A stretch of 39,980 nucleotides of DNA from Candidatus Moraniibacteriota bacterium (GTDB lineage Bacteria; Patescibacteriota; Minisyncoccia; Moranbacterales; UBA11712). The position numbers and the translations under genes are program-made. Under the pieces are notes generated by a model. The model saw only the letters and a list, made by a program, of their open reading frames with translations. It was not told the origin of the DNA and made no database searches. Each line of letters opens with the position of its first letter. Positions within the stretch are counted from its first letter, which is position 1. Shown here in pieces: positions 30,450 to 38,355 of this stretch. The DNA lies in assembly GCA_030679895.1 (NCBI GenBank), contig JAUXSN010000027.1:1-39980 (forward strand), in the 5' to 3' direction.

Positions 30450-31617
30450 ATTGATAATCACGGTTCTCACTCCCGCCCCCGCCAGTCATAACGGGAAAAC
30501 CGGCGGCTTGGTAAGGTTAGTGGAGATTCTCAAAAGATTGAATGACCCAAGCGGAACTGAAACAATTTTGGTTTCCAGTGATGAAAATTACGCGGATTAT
30601 TTCAGGGAAAACGGCATTGCGATCGAATTCAAACCCGTGAAATCGAATCTGAAATTCAAAAGCCTGTTCGGTCTTTGCCTGAAATCACTACTCATTATCG
30701 CGAAATCCTTTTTTGTTTTGAAGCTGGATTTTCTGGAAAGTAAGGACGAAAAAGTTATTGCGTACTCTTCGTCAGATTTGTTTTGGGAAGTGATTCCGGC
30801 GTTTTATTTTAAAATAAGAAAAAAAAATATCAAATGGGTTCAGGCGATACATCATATTTATCCGGATTGGAAGACAAGGCCGGGAAATAAAGCGACAAAT
30901 TTTTTCGGATACTATTCGCAAAGATTTTCTTTTTGGCTGATCAAGAAAAAGGCCGACAAAATTATCTCAGTGAGCGATTTTTCCAAAAATCAATTAGTGA
31001 AAGCGGGATTTCCGGAAAGTAAAATAAACGTATCTTCGAACGGGATAGACATTGAATACTTCGAGAGTATCAAAAAGATAGAGACGGCTTATGACGGAGT
31101 TTTTCTGGGACGCCTGAACCGCAGCAAGGGTATTTTTGACCTGATCAGGATATGGAAAAAGGTCTGCGATGAATTGCCGCAAGCGCGGTTGGCGATTATT
31201 GGCGGGGGAAGAGAGGAAACAAAAAAGATTTTGTTGAAAAAAATCAGGAATTATAATCTGGAAAAAAACATAGATTTGCTTGGCTTTCTGGAAGATAAAA
31301 AAGCTCATCAGATTTTGAAATCCGGAAAAGTCTTTTTGTTCCCTTCGCATGAAGAGGGATGGGGCATCGCTATCGCGGAAGCAATGGCTTGCGGATTGCC
31401 GGTTGTGAGCTGGAATTTGCCGGTGTATAAGGAAATATTCGGTATCCGTACGATGCAAATCGAAGAAAAAAATACGAATTTATTTTCGAGTAAAGTTCTG
31501 GAATTATTAAAAAATGACACGATGAGAAAAAAAATTGGCGAGGACGGAAAGGAATTTATAAAAAAATATTCGTGGGATAGCGTTGCCAAAAAAGAACTGG
31601 AAATAATCTCTTCATAA
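30421..31617 (+). CDS. Family 4 glycosyltransferase
   Basis: A 398-aa GT-B fold enzyme. The N-terminal domain begins IRLIITVLTPAPASHNGKTG. The C-terminal donor domain has FLGRLNRSKGIFDLIRIWKK, RLAIIGGGREETKKI, IDLLGFLEDKKAHQILKSGK and LFPSHEEGWGIAIAEAMACG, the E-x7-E region that binds the nucleotide sugar. NGIDIEYFES is also typical. It retains anomeric configuration and commonly adds mannose, glucose or galactose to lipid-linked glycans. It is the only GT4 in the cluster. Confidence 0.92.
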   Translation: MNAFSKKKIRLIITVLTPAPASHNGKTGGLVRLVEILKRLNDPSGTETILVSSDENYADYFRENGIAIEFKPVKSNLKFKSLFGLCLKSLLIIAKSFFVLKLDFLESKDEKVIAYSSSDLFWEVIPAFYFKIRKKNIKWVQAIHHIYPDWKTRPGNKATNFFGYYSQRFSFWLIKKKADKIISVSDFSKNQLVKAGFPESKINVSSNGIDIEYFESIKKIETAYDGVFLGRLNRSKGIFDLIRIWKKVCDELPQARLAIIGGGREETKKILLKKIRNYNLEKNIDLLGFLEDKKAHQILKSGKVFLFPSHEEGWGIAIAEAMACGLPVVSWNLPVYKEIFGIRTMQIEEKNTNLFSSKVLELLKNDTMRKKIGEDGKEFIKKYSWDSVAKKELEIISS

Positions 31618-31628
31618 TTTGAAGGCTG

Positions 31629-32378
31629 ATGCGAGAAAACGGGAAAATTCAGAAAAAATTTTATGACAAATATTTCGGCGAAGAGAGCGCATGGAGCAGC
31701 GCTGATTTTTCTGACGATACAAAATATTTCACAAACAGATTTCTCGACGCTGTTTTGAGGCCGGAATCCAGAAAAATATTGGAAATTGGTTGCGGCAATG
31801 GTTTTCTCACCTTTTTTTTGCTGAAAAGATCCACAAATATGACTGCGGTCGATGTTTCCAGCAAAGCCATAGAAAATATGCGCGGGCAGTTCAGCAGCGA
31901 AATTGGTCAGGGAAAACTGAGGCTGGAATGCGGGGATTTGATTGAATTTTTGGAAAATTCCAATGAGACATTTGATGCAATTGTCGGATCCGGAATTATT
32001 CATCACATAGAAAAAGAAAGCTGGGACAAGTTATTTTCTCTTTCCTGCGAAAAATTGAAGCCGGGAGGAGTTTTCTCCTGCGGACCGGAACCAAATGCGG
32101 GCGGCTTGTATGGGCGCTGCTGGCGCTGGGCCAAATTTTTCTATAAACTTTTTGGGATGGATTATGATTGGGAAGTGGAGAAAGGGACACTTAATATGAT
32201 TCCCAGCAACCTAGAATCATCTCTGAAAAAAGCGGGTTTTCACAATCCGGAAGTTGCGCCTTTTCAAGTCATTCCCCATTTCCGTTCGAAAATTTTGGCA
32301 TATTTCGACAAAAAGATAATCGAATACGCCAGCGGAAGATTGTCGCTGTATATAATCGTCAAAGGGGAGAAATTATAA
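31629..32378 (+). CDS. Class I SAM-dependent methyltransferase
   Basis: A 249-aa protein with ILEIGCGNGFLTFFLLKRS (motif I, ~53-71), TAVDVSSKAIENMRGQF, FDAIVGSGIIHHIEKESWD (motif IV) and LKPGGVFSCGPEPNAGGLYG. The C-terminus AFSRVIPH-like (PFQVIPHFRSKILAYFDKK) suggests a methyltransferase acting on a lipid- or glycan-linked substrate. It starts 11 nt after the GT4 stop, so it is in the same transcript. The target is inferred from context. Confidence 0.87.
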   Translation: MRENGKIQKKFYDKYFGEESAWSSADFSDDTKYFTNRFLDAVLRPESRKILEIGCGNGFLTFFLLKRSTNMTAVDVSSKAIENMRGQFSSEIGQGKLRLECGDLIEFLENSNETFDAIVGSGIIHHIEKESWDKLFSLSCEKLKPGGVFSCGPEPNAGGLYGRCWRWAKFFYKLFGMDYDWEVEKGTLNMIPSNLESSLKKAGFHNPEVAPFQVIPHFRSKILAYFDKKIIEYASGRLSLYIIVKGEKL

Positions 32379-32612
32379 AAATCGTCAACTCAATTCATTA
32401 CGCAGAAAAATTAGCGATAAAGAAAAATTAAAATCAACATGCGTTTATTTTGAAAACATATTTAAGAATCTGACATCAGATGAAATCCGCCAAAACCGAT
32501 AAAAATAATGGGACATAAATTATAAAAATTAATACACTAGATGAAATTTTGAATGAAACTATGCATTAGGTTTGTGATATGGCATGCAAAGGGTTTATCT
32601 AGTTGCAATTTT
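32379..32612. other. AT-rich intergenic stretch without an evident gene
   Basis: This is the longest gap inside the plus-strand glycan genes. It is very AT-rich, has stops in all plus frames and no hairpin with a T-run. AAATTATAAAAAT occurs at 32370-32382 and again at 32517-32529, which may reflect a past insertion or duplication but could be chance in such composition. No convincing promoter was found. Confidence 0.4.
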
Positions 32613-33440
32613 ATGGAACAAAGAGTTGATCCTTCAACGTATGATGAGTGCTATTATGCCGGGCGCTATCAGAACATTGATTATCAAAATTTAAAAAGAC
32701 TGAGCGAGTTTGATCATATCTATCAGAAAGCCGGATCTATGCTGCAGCTTGAAGAGCGGGACAGGATTGTCGATTTTGGATGCGGCGCCGGGCACATGTC
32801 TTTTTATTTATACCTAAAATACAAATGCGATATAACCGGCGTTGATTATTCGCGAGACGCTATTTTTTTATGCGAAAAGAATTTAACGACGCTTGAGGGC
32901 CGAAGCGGGCATTCCGTGATCAGAGAAAGAGTCCGTTTCATTTTTTCAGACGGCGACAACTTGCCTGACTTCGAAGGAGTGAGAGCGGTTTTTTTGATCG
33001 ATGTAGTCGAGCATCTCTATGATCACGAATTAGATTCTATTTTGAGTAAAATAAGAAAGTGGAGCGGAGAAAAAGAAATCAAAATTATTGTGCATACGGA
33101 TAACAATTATTATCTGAAGTTCATCCGTCCAATAACAGATCTATTGGCTGTTTGTTTTGGCAAAGCGACTTTTCAGAAGATAAAAAAAGTAAAGGTGGAA
33201 GAAGCGAAAGGCCATATCAACCTCACAACCGCCAGCAAACTTAAAAGAAAACTAATTTCGCATAATTTTAATATTTTGAAAATCGAATATCCATCAATGG
33301 ATATCGCCATAACAAAAAATCAGCTGGGTCCAATTGCAAAATACCGAATTATTTTGTATCCAATATTTTATGTTGGAAAAATTTTTTACTTTTTGCGCCC
33401 GAGTTTTTATATGCTTGCTAAGCATAGGAATTCTATTTGA
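32613..33440 (+). CDS. Class I SAM-dependent methyltransferase
   Basis: A 275-aa protein from ATG 32613; an upstream start at 32553 would add 20 residues with no family similarity, so the later ATG followed by EQRVDPSTYDECYYAGRY is preferred. Motif I is IVDFGCGAGHMSFYLYLKY, followed by GVDYSRDAIFLCEKN and FLIDVVEHLYDHELDSILSK. The C-terminus is basic with a hydrophobic run (RIILYPIFYVGKIFYFL) that may touch the membrane. It is the last gene of the cluster, separated by a 234-nt gap, and may be an added cassette. Confidence 0.83.
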   Translation: MEQRVDPSTYDECYYAGRYQNIDYQNLKRLSEFDHIYQKAGSMLQLEERDRIVDFGCGAGHMSFYLYLKYKCDITGVDYSRDAIFLCEKNLTTLEGRSGHSVIRERVRFIFSDGDNLPDFEGVRAVFLIDVVEHLYDHELDSILSKIRKWSGEKEIKIIVHTDNNYYLKFIRPITDLLAVCFGKATFQKIKKVKVEEAKGHINLTTASKLKRKLISHNFNILKIEYPSMDIAITKNQLGPIAKYRIILYPIFYVGKIFYFLRPSFYMLAKHRNSI

Positions 33441-33459
33441 ATAGCTCTACAAATTAATA

Positions 33460-34887
33460 ATGAACAAACCGCTTCTTGAAAAACTGAAAAAGTGGCAAAA
33501 CGACCGGGCGCGGCGGGACAATGTCGAAGCGTACCGCGTTTTGCCGTATTCAGTTTTGGAAGAAATTGCCCGGCGTGAGCCGCAAAGCGCGGAGGAACTT
33601 CTGGAAATCAAAGGCATTAAAGAAAAAAAACTGGCGCGGTACGGGAAAGAAATTTTGGCGATTGTCAATGAAGAGGGTGGTGAAGAAATTACCGCCAATA
33701 TCGAAAAAGAGGACAGGATTTTTGAGGTGGGTGAATATCTGGATTTTCTCAATCTGAAACTTCTCGAAGCTGAAGCTAAAATAAAAGGCGAAGTATCGAG
33801 CGTCGAGAACAGGGGGAATTATGTTTTTTTCGGGATAAAAGATAAGGCGGGCGAAAGTCTTTTGAACTGCTTCATTTGGGGGAATGATTATGAGATTAGC
33901 GGTGTGGAACTTGAAGAAGGAATGGAAGTGGTTATCTGGGGTTATCCGAACGTGTATAAGCCGAGCGGAAGATTGTCATTCCAAACGAAGCTTATCGAAA
34001 TTGTCGGAGAAGGAGCGCTGAAGAAAGCCTATGACGAACTCAAGAAAAAGTTGGAAAGCGAAGGGCTGTTCGCGCCGGAAAGAAAAAAACTAATTCCCGA
34101 TTTTTCGCATAAAATAGGCCTCATTACATCGCATCAGGGCGCGGCAATCGGGGATTTCACTTCGAATTTGGGAAGCTACGGCTTTCAAATAAAATTCTAT
34201 GACTCGCGGGTTGAAGGAAAACAGGCGGTGTTCGACCTTGTGAAAGCGGTGAAGTGGTTTGGAAAAAATATGCCGGAGTTGGACGTAATAGTATTGGTTC
34301 GCGGAGGAGGAAGCCTCGAAAGTCTTCAGGCTTTCAACTCCGAAATCCTGGTTCGCGAAATCGCCAATTCCAAAATATCGGTTCTGGCCGGCATCGGGCA
34401 CGAAAAAGATATTTCGCTCGCGGCGCTGGCGGCGGACAAAATGGTTTCCACCCCGACGGGAGCGGCGGTCGAAATTTCCCGGTCGTGGGACGAAGCAGCG
34501 AGCAAGATTTCGGAAGCGGAGCGTAATTTGCTCTCGTATCTTTCCAGAATTTTCGAACGTTTCGAAAAAGCGAAGCAATCCCTTCACCGCGAGGCGGAAA
34601 AAATCGGGCAGGCGATTTTTTACGGCAAAGATAAGATCGGAGCGTCTCTTAAAAATATTTATGCGGCCTTTTCCCGTTTGCTTTCTGACATCAAAGAGCA
34701 GATAAAAAATGCGGAAGATCAGATAAGGTTAAACAATCCGGAAAGGCAACTCAAACTGGGGTATAGCCTGGTCAGTTTTGGGGGAAAAATTGTGAGGAGC
34801 GTGAAGAACGTGGAAGTAGGGGATGAGGTGGATATAAAAGTGAGCGATGGAGAATTAAAATCTAAAATTTTTAAGGTCGAACCTTAA
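33460..34887 (+). CDS. xseA: Exodeoxyribonuclease VII large subunit with N-terminal HRDC domain
   Basis: A 475-aa protein. Residues ~1-70 form an HRDC domain (RARRDNVEAYRVLPYSVLEE, ARREPQSAEELLEIKGIKEK), which is not part of classical XseA. An OB-fold follows (~85-175, AKIKGEVSSVENRGNYVFFG), then the nuclease core with KIGLITSHQGAAIGDF, VLVRGGGSLESLQAFNSE and GIGHEKDISLAALAADKMVSTPTGAAVE. A coiled-coil region (~345-430) binds XseB. The enzyme degrades single-stranded DNA to oligonucleotides in both directions. In the conserved GGGS-x-EDL motif a Ser replaces Asp (ESL). The last four codons form one arm of an inverted repeat. Confidence 0.93.
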   Translation: MNKPLLEKLKKWQNDRARRDNVEAYRVLPYSVLEEIARREPQSAEELLEIKGIKEKKLARYGKEILAIVNEEGGEEITANIEKEDRIFEVGEYLDFLNLKLLEAEAKIKGEVSSVENRGNYVFFGIKDKAGESLLNCFIWGNDYEISGVELEEGMEVVIWGYPNVYKPSGRLSFQTKLIEIVGEGALKKAYDELKKKLESEGLFAPERKKLIPDFSHKIGLITSHQGAAIGDFTSNLGSYGFQIKFYDSRVEGKQAVFDLVKAVKWFGKNMPELDVIVLVRGGGSLESLQAFNSEILVREIANSKISVLAGIGHEKDISLAALAADKMVSTPTGAAVEISRSWDEAASKISEAERNLLSYLSRIFERFEKAKQSLHREAEKIGQAIFYGKDKIGASLKNIYAAFSRLLSDIKEQIKNAEDQIRLNNPERQLKLGYSLVSFGGKIVRSVKNVEVGDEVDIKVSDGELKSKIFKVEP

Positions 34888-34930
34888 AAAAACTCCGAAT
34901 TTATTTCGGAGTTAAAAAAGGTTCGACCTT
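34873..34930. terminator. Nested inverted repeat over the xseA stop; minus-strand terminator shape
   Basis: Outer arms AAGGTCGAACCTT (34873-34885) and AAGGTTCGACCTT (34918-34930) are exact complements. Inside them AACTCCGAA and TTCGGAGTT pair around TTTAT. On the plus strand an A-run follows, so it should not terminate xseA-xseB. On the minus strand the inner stem is followed by seven T, a good terminator against antisense transcripts. On the plus strand it could be an RNA processing or stability element between xseA and xseB. Confidence 0.7.
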
Positions 34931-34942
34931 GGATAAAAAATC

Positions 34943-35152
34943 ATGGCAAAAGAAACAAATCTCACGGAGTCTCTCAAAAAACTCGAAGAAATTGTCGAGT
35001 GGTTTGAGAACCGGGGGGAAGTGGACGTGGAAAAGGGAATCGAAAAAGTGAAAGAAGGCGTCGCGCTCATCAAAGCCAGCCGCGAACGGCTCAAAAAAGT
35101 CGAGAATGAATTTGAGGAAGTGAAGAAGGAATTGGAAAAAGAAACAGAATAA
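34943..35152 (+). CDS. xseB: Exodeoxyribonuclease VII small subunit
   Basis: A 69-aa helical protein of the XseB family (ETNLTESLKKLEEIVEWFEN, VDVEKGIEKVKEGVALIK, then ERLKKVENEFEEVKKELE). Several copies coat the coiled coil of XseA and are needed for exonuclease VII activity. It lies 55 nt after xseA, and the shared operon supports the assignment. Length is normal. Confidence 0.93.
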   Translation: MAKETNLTESLKKLEEIVEWFENRGEVDVEKGIEKVKEGVALIKASRERLKKVENEFEEVKKELEKETE

Positions 35153-35158
35153 TATTCG

Positions 35159-35716
35159 ATGCAAAAAGAAATACAATTGCGAAACGAAAATATTTCCTAT
35201 GAACTCCGCGAGAGCTCGCGGGCGAGGTGTTTGCGAATCACGATTCACCCCGGCGGTGAATTGTCGGCGGTTCTTCCCCGAGGGATGGCTTTTGAAAAGC
35301 TCGAAAAGTTTATCCAACAAAAGGCGGATTGGATTTTGCGAAAAATCAATCTGGCCAAAAAAAGAAAGTCGGCCTTCTTGCTCCCGAAGTCAAGCCGCAA
35401 AGATTATTTGAAATACAAAATTCAGGCTCTTGGGCTTGCGAAACAAAAAATCGAAGAGCTGAATGCATTTTATAACTTTCAATGCGCGCGAATTTCCATC
35501 CGCAACCAGAAAACGCGATGGGGAAGCTGCAACCGGAAAGGGAATCTCAATTTCAACTATAGGATCATCCATCTTCCTGAAAAATATCTGGATTATATCA
35601 TTGTCCATGAACTGTGCCATTTGAAAGAGCTTAATCATGCGAAGAATTTTTGGGAGTTAGTTGGCCAGGCTATTCCGGATTATAAGGAAATTAGGAAGGA
35701 TATTAGAAGTATCTGA
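35159..35716 (+). CDS. YgjP-type M48-like metallopeptidase
   Basis: A 185-aa protein of the YgjP/WLM group (COG1451). It has the family N-terminus (YELRESSRARCLRITIHPGG), then IRNQKTRWGSCNRKGNLNFN and the zinc motif YIIVHELCHLKELNHAKNFW with HExxH (HELCH). Homologues are zinc-dependent proteases of the SprT-like type, linked to DNA-protein crosslink repair, though YgjP itself is poorly studied. It starts 6 nt after xseB, so it is in the exonuclease VII operon, which fits a DNA repair role. Confidence 0.9.
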   Translation: MQKEIQLRNENISYELRESSRARCLRITIHPGGELSAVLPRGMAFEKLEKFIQQKADWILRKINLAKKRKSAFLLPKSSRKDYLKYKIQALGLAKQKIEELNAFYNFQCARISIRNQKTRWGSCNRKGNLNFNYRIIHLPEKYLDYIIVHELCHLKELNHAKNFWELVGQAIPDYKEIRKDIRSI

Positions 35717-35717
35717 T

Positions 35718-35746
35718 TTGCAAATTATCTTATTTTGTGATATAAT
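35718..35746 (+). promoter_or_regulatory. Consensus sigma70 promoter of the small structured RNA
   Basis: TTGCAA (35718-35723) and TATAAT (35741-35746) are separated by 17 nt, the best promoter in the window. Transcription would start near 35753. It begins right after the stop of the metallopeptidase gene. Confidence 0.8.
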
Positions 35747-35752
35747 ATCGAC

Positions 35753-35864
35753 AGTGAAAGTCGGGCGTGTCCCGTTAGAAGCCAGATTGTTTTGAGCAAA
35801 CTGCTTAATTTACCAACAGTTTGCATAAAATGTAGCTTCTAACGGGATGAACCCGTCTTTTTTA
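35753..35864 (+). ncRNA. Structured small RNA with own promoter and terminator, 6S-like rod
   Basis: About 110 nt between a consensus promoter and a T-run fold into one rod. The closing stem CGGG (35762-35765)/CCCG (35852-35855) leads to a 12-bp stem CCCGTTAGAAGC (35771-35782)/GCTTCTAACGGG (35835-35846). An internal loop of 13 and 10 nt follows (35783-35795, 35825-35834), then an 8-bp stem GCAAACTG (35796-35803)/CAGTTTGC (35817-35824) with a 13-nt loop. TCTTTTTTA follows the closing stem as a terminator. A rod with a large central bubble resembles 6S RNA, which mimics an open promoter, but this is shorter than usual 6S (~180 nt). A leader attenuator of the next gene is the main alternative. 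Confidence 0.7.
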
Positions 35865-35900
35865 TTCAAAACAGGAATTTTTTGCTAAAATAAAGCCAAA

Positions 35901-37079
35901 ATGGAACTAGACGAATTTGTGAAAAAACATCACTGGTACACTTCATTTTGGGCCGATGTAGCCTGGGCGCTGCTCGGCGCTTTGGCATTGCTCTTTATTT
36001 TCGGTTCGCAGTACGCGACAGGCGAAATCGGGCTTTCAGCCAATATGGAAAACGCGCTGCTTATCGGTCCGAAAGACTCAATAATTATAAATTTCAATCA
36101 TCCGATGGTTCCAGCGGAGGTTGAAAAAAATATCAGCATCAATCCGGACGCGGAAGTTCAATTTAGCTGGGAGAATAACTATCAAAAAATAAAAATAAAG
36201 CCAGTTCATCATTTCAACTCCGGCGCAAACTATGCCATTGAAATAAAACCCCAGTCCGCTTTTTCGATCAGTCGGCTCATAGAAAGAGAAGCCGATCCGG
36301 CCAACTTTTCGTTTTCAGTGAGTGAAATGCCGAAAGTTGTTTCCATTGCTCCGGTGAGCGGAGAACCAAACGCAAAAATCGATTCCAACGTTGTTGTAAA
36401 ATTTGACAAATCAACGGTTGGATACGACATCAATTTTGTTGTTGAACCTTTCGATGATTTCGGTTTCGAAAGCAACAACGAGAAAAAAACTTTTACTATC
36501 CTTACGGGAGGAAAACTGGCTCATTCAAAGGATTACGCCGTGAGCGTGAGAGAGGCAGTCAGCGATCAGAAAAACGACGGCAAAAAATTGCCCGAGGTGT
36601 TTCGGGCAAATTTCAAAACCGAAAGCGAGCCAGTGATTGTTCCTGATCCGGCGCCAAACACGGTTGCTTCGGCGGTTCCCAATGAAGCCGAAAAAGCAAA
36701 AATCGCTGAAGGCAAATATATCGATATCAATCTGGCGAAACAAAACCTATCCATATTCGAAAACGGAAAAAGTTTAGGGACTTACCGGGTTTCGACTGGA
36801 AAACGAGGGATGGCGACGCCGGCCGGAACTTTCAAAGTGATGTCAAAAACCGGAAGAGCCTATTCGAAAAAATATAATCTTTATATGCCTTTTTGGATGC
36901 AATTTACGGGCGCGGGGCATGGGATCCATGAACTTCCGGAATGGAAAAGCGGTTACAAGGAAGGAGCCAATCATTTGGGAACGCCTGTTTCTCACGGCTG
37001 TGTCCGGCTCGGGGTCGGTCCGGCAAAAACAGTTTATAACTGGTCGGATGTCGGAACGCCAGTGGTCATTCACTATTAG
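35901..37079 (+). CDS. L,D-transpeptidase with Ig-like domains
   Basis: A 392-aa protein with one N-terminal membrane helix (~19-37, DVAWALLGALALLFIFGSQY). Two Ig-like beta domains follow (~45-130, IIINFNHPMVPAEVEKNISI; ~145-230, VVSIAPVSGEPNAKIDSNVV), then a YkuD catalytic domain (~270-392). The active site is SHGCVR with His365 and Cys367, preceded by HGIHELPEW. It cross-links peptidoglycan stem peptides (3-3 links) or attaches proteins to the wall, at the outer face. A TAAAAT at 35886-35891 could act as a -10 giving a very short leader; read-through from the small RNA is the other route. Confidence 0.92.
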   Translation: MELDEFVKKHHWYTSFWADVAWALLGALALLFIFGSQYATGEIGLSANMENALLIGPKDSIIINFNHPMVPAEVEKNISINPDAEVQFSWENNYQKIKIKPVHHFNSGANYAIEIKPQSAFSISRLIEREADPANFSFSVSEMPKVVSIAPVSGEPNAKIDSNVVVKFDKSTVGYDINFVVEPFDDFGFESNNEKKTFTILTGGKLAHSKDYAVSVREAVSDQKNDGKKLPEVFRANFKTESEPVIVPDPAPNTVASAVPNEAEKAKIAEGKYIDINLAKQNLSIFENGKSLGTYRVSTGKRGMATPAGTFKVMSKTGRAYSKKYNLYMPFWMQFTGAGHGIHELPEWKSGYKEGANHLGTPVSHGCVRLGVGPAKTVYNWSDVGTPVVIHY

Positions 37080-37089
37080 TGAAAATTTT

Positions 37090-37136
37090 GCTATTATTAA
37101 ATTGAAAATAAAAACTAATATGACAGGAGGTGAAAT
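37090..37136 (+). promoter_or_regulatory. Extended -10 and strong Shine-Dalgarno for the 67-aa protein
   Basis: TGC-TATTAT (about 37089-37097) is an extended -10 with no clear -35. AGGAGGTGA (about 37125-37133) before ATG 37137 is a nearly perfect Shine-Dalgarno, rare in this window. It is fully complementary to the anti-SD loops of the repeats at 3969 and 8127. Confidence 0.6.
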
Positions 37137-37340
37137 ATGGGCATAAAATCATCATCAGACATTTTTTTTATTATGTCAGTGACAGCGGTTTTGATGGCAG
37201 TTATCAGCTGGGCGGCGGAGCCAATGTGGCTGGCGGCAACCCAATGGCTTTTGGTCGGAATCATGGTCGGAATCTGGGGATTATATCTGCGAATTCGCGA
37301 CATGCATGAAGGAAACGGAAAAAATGGGAAGAAGAAATAG
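37137..37340 (+). CDS. Small two-helix membrane protein
   Basis: A 67-aa protein with two hydrophobic segments (~9-25, DIFFIMSVTAVLMAVISWAA; ~30-50, LAATQWLLVGIMVGIWGLYL) and a charged Lys/Gly/Asn-rich tail (RIRDMHEGNGKNGKKK). The function is not known. The strong Shine-Dalgarno predicts high translation. It precedes the HAD phosphatase gene by 30 nt and may share its transcript. Confidence 0.75.
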   Translation: MGIKSSSDIFFIMSVTAVLMAVISWAAEPMWLAATQWLLVGIMVGIWGLYLRIRDMHEGNGKNGKKK

Positions 37341-37370
37341 AAAAAATAAAAAACCGGGCTTTAAAAAACA

Positions 37371-38087
37371 ATGGTAAAACAAAGAAGAAAACTGGCTGTT
37401 TTTGATATTGACGGAACGATTTTCCGCAAAAATCTTCACTTCGAATTGCTGGACGAATTGTCGTGGCGGGGAATTTTCGGTAAAGAATCTCGAAAGGTTC
37501 TTGTCCGAGCCTATGCTTCCTGGCTGGAGCATCGGGGAACTTATGAAGATTACAGGAAAAAAATCGTCGGGATTTACGAGAAGGAAATAAAGGGGCGCCG
37601 CCAGGAGGACATAATAGATGCCAGCCGCAAAGTGGCTGAATTCAATAAGGATCGGGTTTATATTTTTGCGAGGGACTTGATAAAAAAATTGCGCGCCCAA
37701 AAATATATTATTATTGCCGTTTCCGGATCGCCAATTGAAATCGTAGACGAGTATAACAAGTATCTAAAACTTGATGAAGTGTTCGGTTCAACTTATGAGA
37801 CGGACGGAAAAGGGAAGTATACCGGAAAGGCCATATTCGAGCCGGTGAGGCACAAGGGCCATTTAGTCGGTCAATATATTTCTGAAAAGGGGCTGACGCT
37901 TGAGGGCTCGGTCGGAGTGGGAGACACCGAATCAGATATCAGTTTTCTTGAAATGGTAAAGCAGCCGATTGCCTTCAATCCCAATTTGAATCTGGAAAAG
38001 GTTGCCAGAAGAAGAAAATGGAAAATAATTGTAGAAAAGAAAGACGTGATTTATGATATAGGCAGCTTCAAGATCATCAATTTTTAG
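37371..38087 (+). CDS. HAD-IB family phosphatase (SerB-like)
   Basis: A 238-aa haloacid dehalogenase-superfamily hydrolase with the four motifs: I FDIDGTIF with nucleophile Asp12 and Asp14; II AVSGSPIEI; III the conserved lysine region (PVRHKGHLV); IV GVGDTESDISFL with the metal-binding Asp pair. A helical cap lies between I and II (~30-100). Subfamily IB includes phosphoserine phosphatase and related lipid or sugar phosphatases. The product is unspecific by sequence; no serine pathway genes are nearby. Confidence 0.88.
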   Translation: MVKQRRKLAVFDIDGTIFRKNLHFELLDELSWRGIFGKESRKVLVRAYASWLEHRGTYEDYRKKIVGIYEKEIKGRRQEDIIDASRKVAEFNKDRVYIFARDLIKKLRAQKYIIIAVSGSPIEIVDEYNKYLKLDEVFGSTYETDGKGKYTGKAIFEPVRHKGHLVGQYISEKGLTLEGSVGVGDTESDISFLEMVKQPIAFNPNLNLEKVARRRKWKIIVEKKDVIYDIGSFKIINF

Positions 38088-38099
38088 TCAAAAAAATCA

Positions 38100-38240
38100 A
38101 TGGCCAATGAATTTTCGGCGGAGAAATTATTTGAATCGATAATAAAAAAAACTATCTGGATTTATCTGCCCTTTTACGCCATTTATCGGCTGGGAAAGGA
38201 GCTGATTCAGGAGATTTTTTATAAAGAGAAGAAAAAATGA
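38100..38240 (+). CDS. 46-aa small membrane-associated protein
   Basis: ATG 38100 starts a 46-codon frame (MANEFSAEKLFESIIKK, then TIWIYLPFYAIYRLGKEL, ending in KEKKK). It has an amphipathic start, one short hydrophobic helix and a basic end. It begins 12 nt after the HAD gene and ends in an ATGA overlap with the next small frame, which suggests real, coupled translation. I do not recognise the family. Confidence 0.55.
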   Translation: MANEFSAEKLFESIIKKTIWIYLPFYAIYRLGKELIQEIFYKEKKK

Positions 38241-38320
38241 GGAGTCTCGAATCGGCGGAAAAATTTCTGGAGTTCGCCGATTTTGTTTTGAAAAGATCCA
38301 TAGATGAGATAAAAAAATGA
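38237..38320 (+). CDS. 27-aa small protein coupled to the preceding one
   Basis: ATG 38237 overlaps the preceding stop (ATGA). The 27 codons encode a charged, probably amphipathic helix (MRSLESAEKFLEFADFVLKR, then SIDEIKK) and end at TGA 38320. The coupling and charge pattern support translation, but the size is close to the chance range. No family is recognised. Confidence 0.4.
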   Translation: MRSLESAEKFLEFADFVLKRSIDEIKK

Positions 38321-38355
38321 AAAAATAATTTCCTGTCATTAGGTTATTCGATCTG

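Noticed and set aside
31308-32006. 232-codon minus-strand frame across the GT4 and methyltransferase genes
   Set aside because: It spans two clear plus-strand genes and their gap, with no recognisable domain.
34090-34587. 165-codon minus-strand frame in xseA
   Set aside because: It is antisense to the conserved nuclease core; its Arg/Phe-rich composition is typical of a shadow frame.
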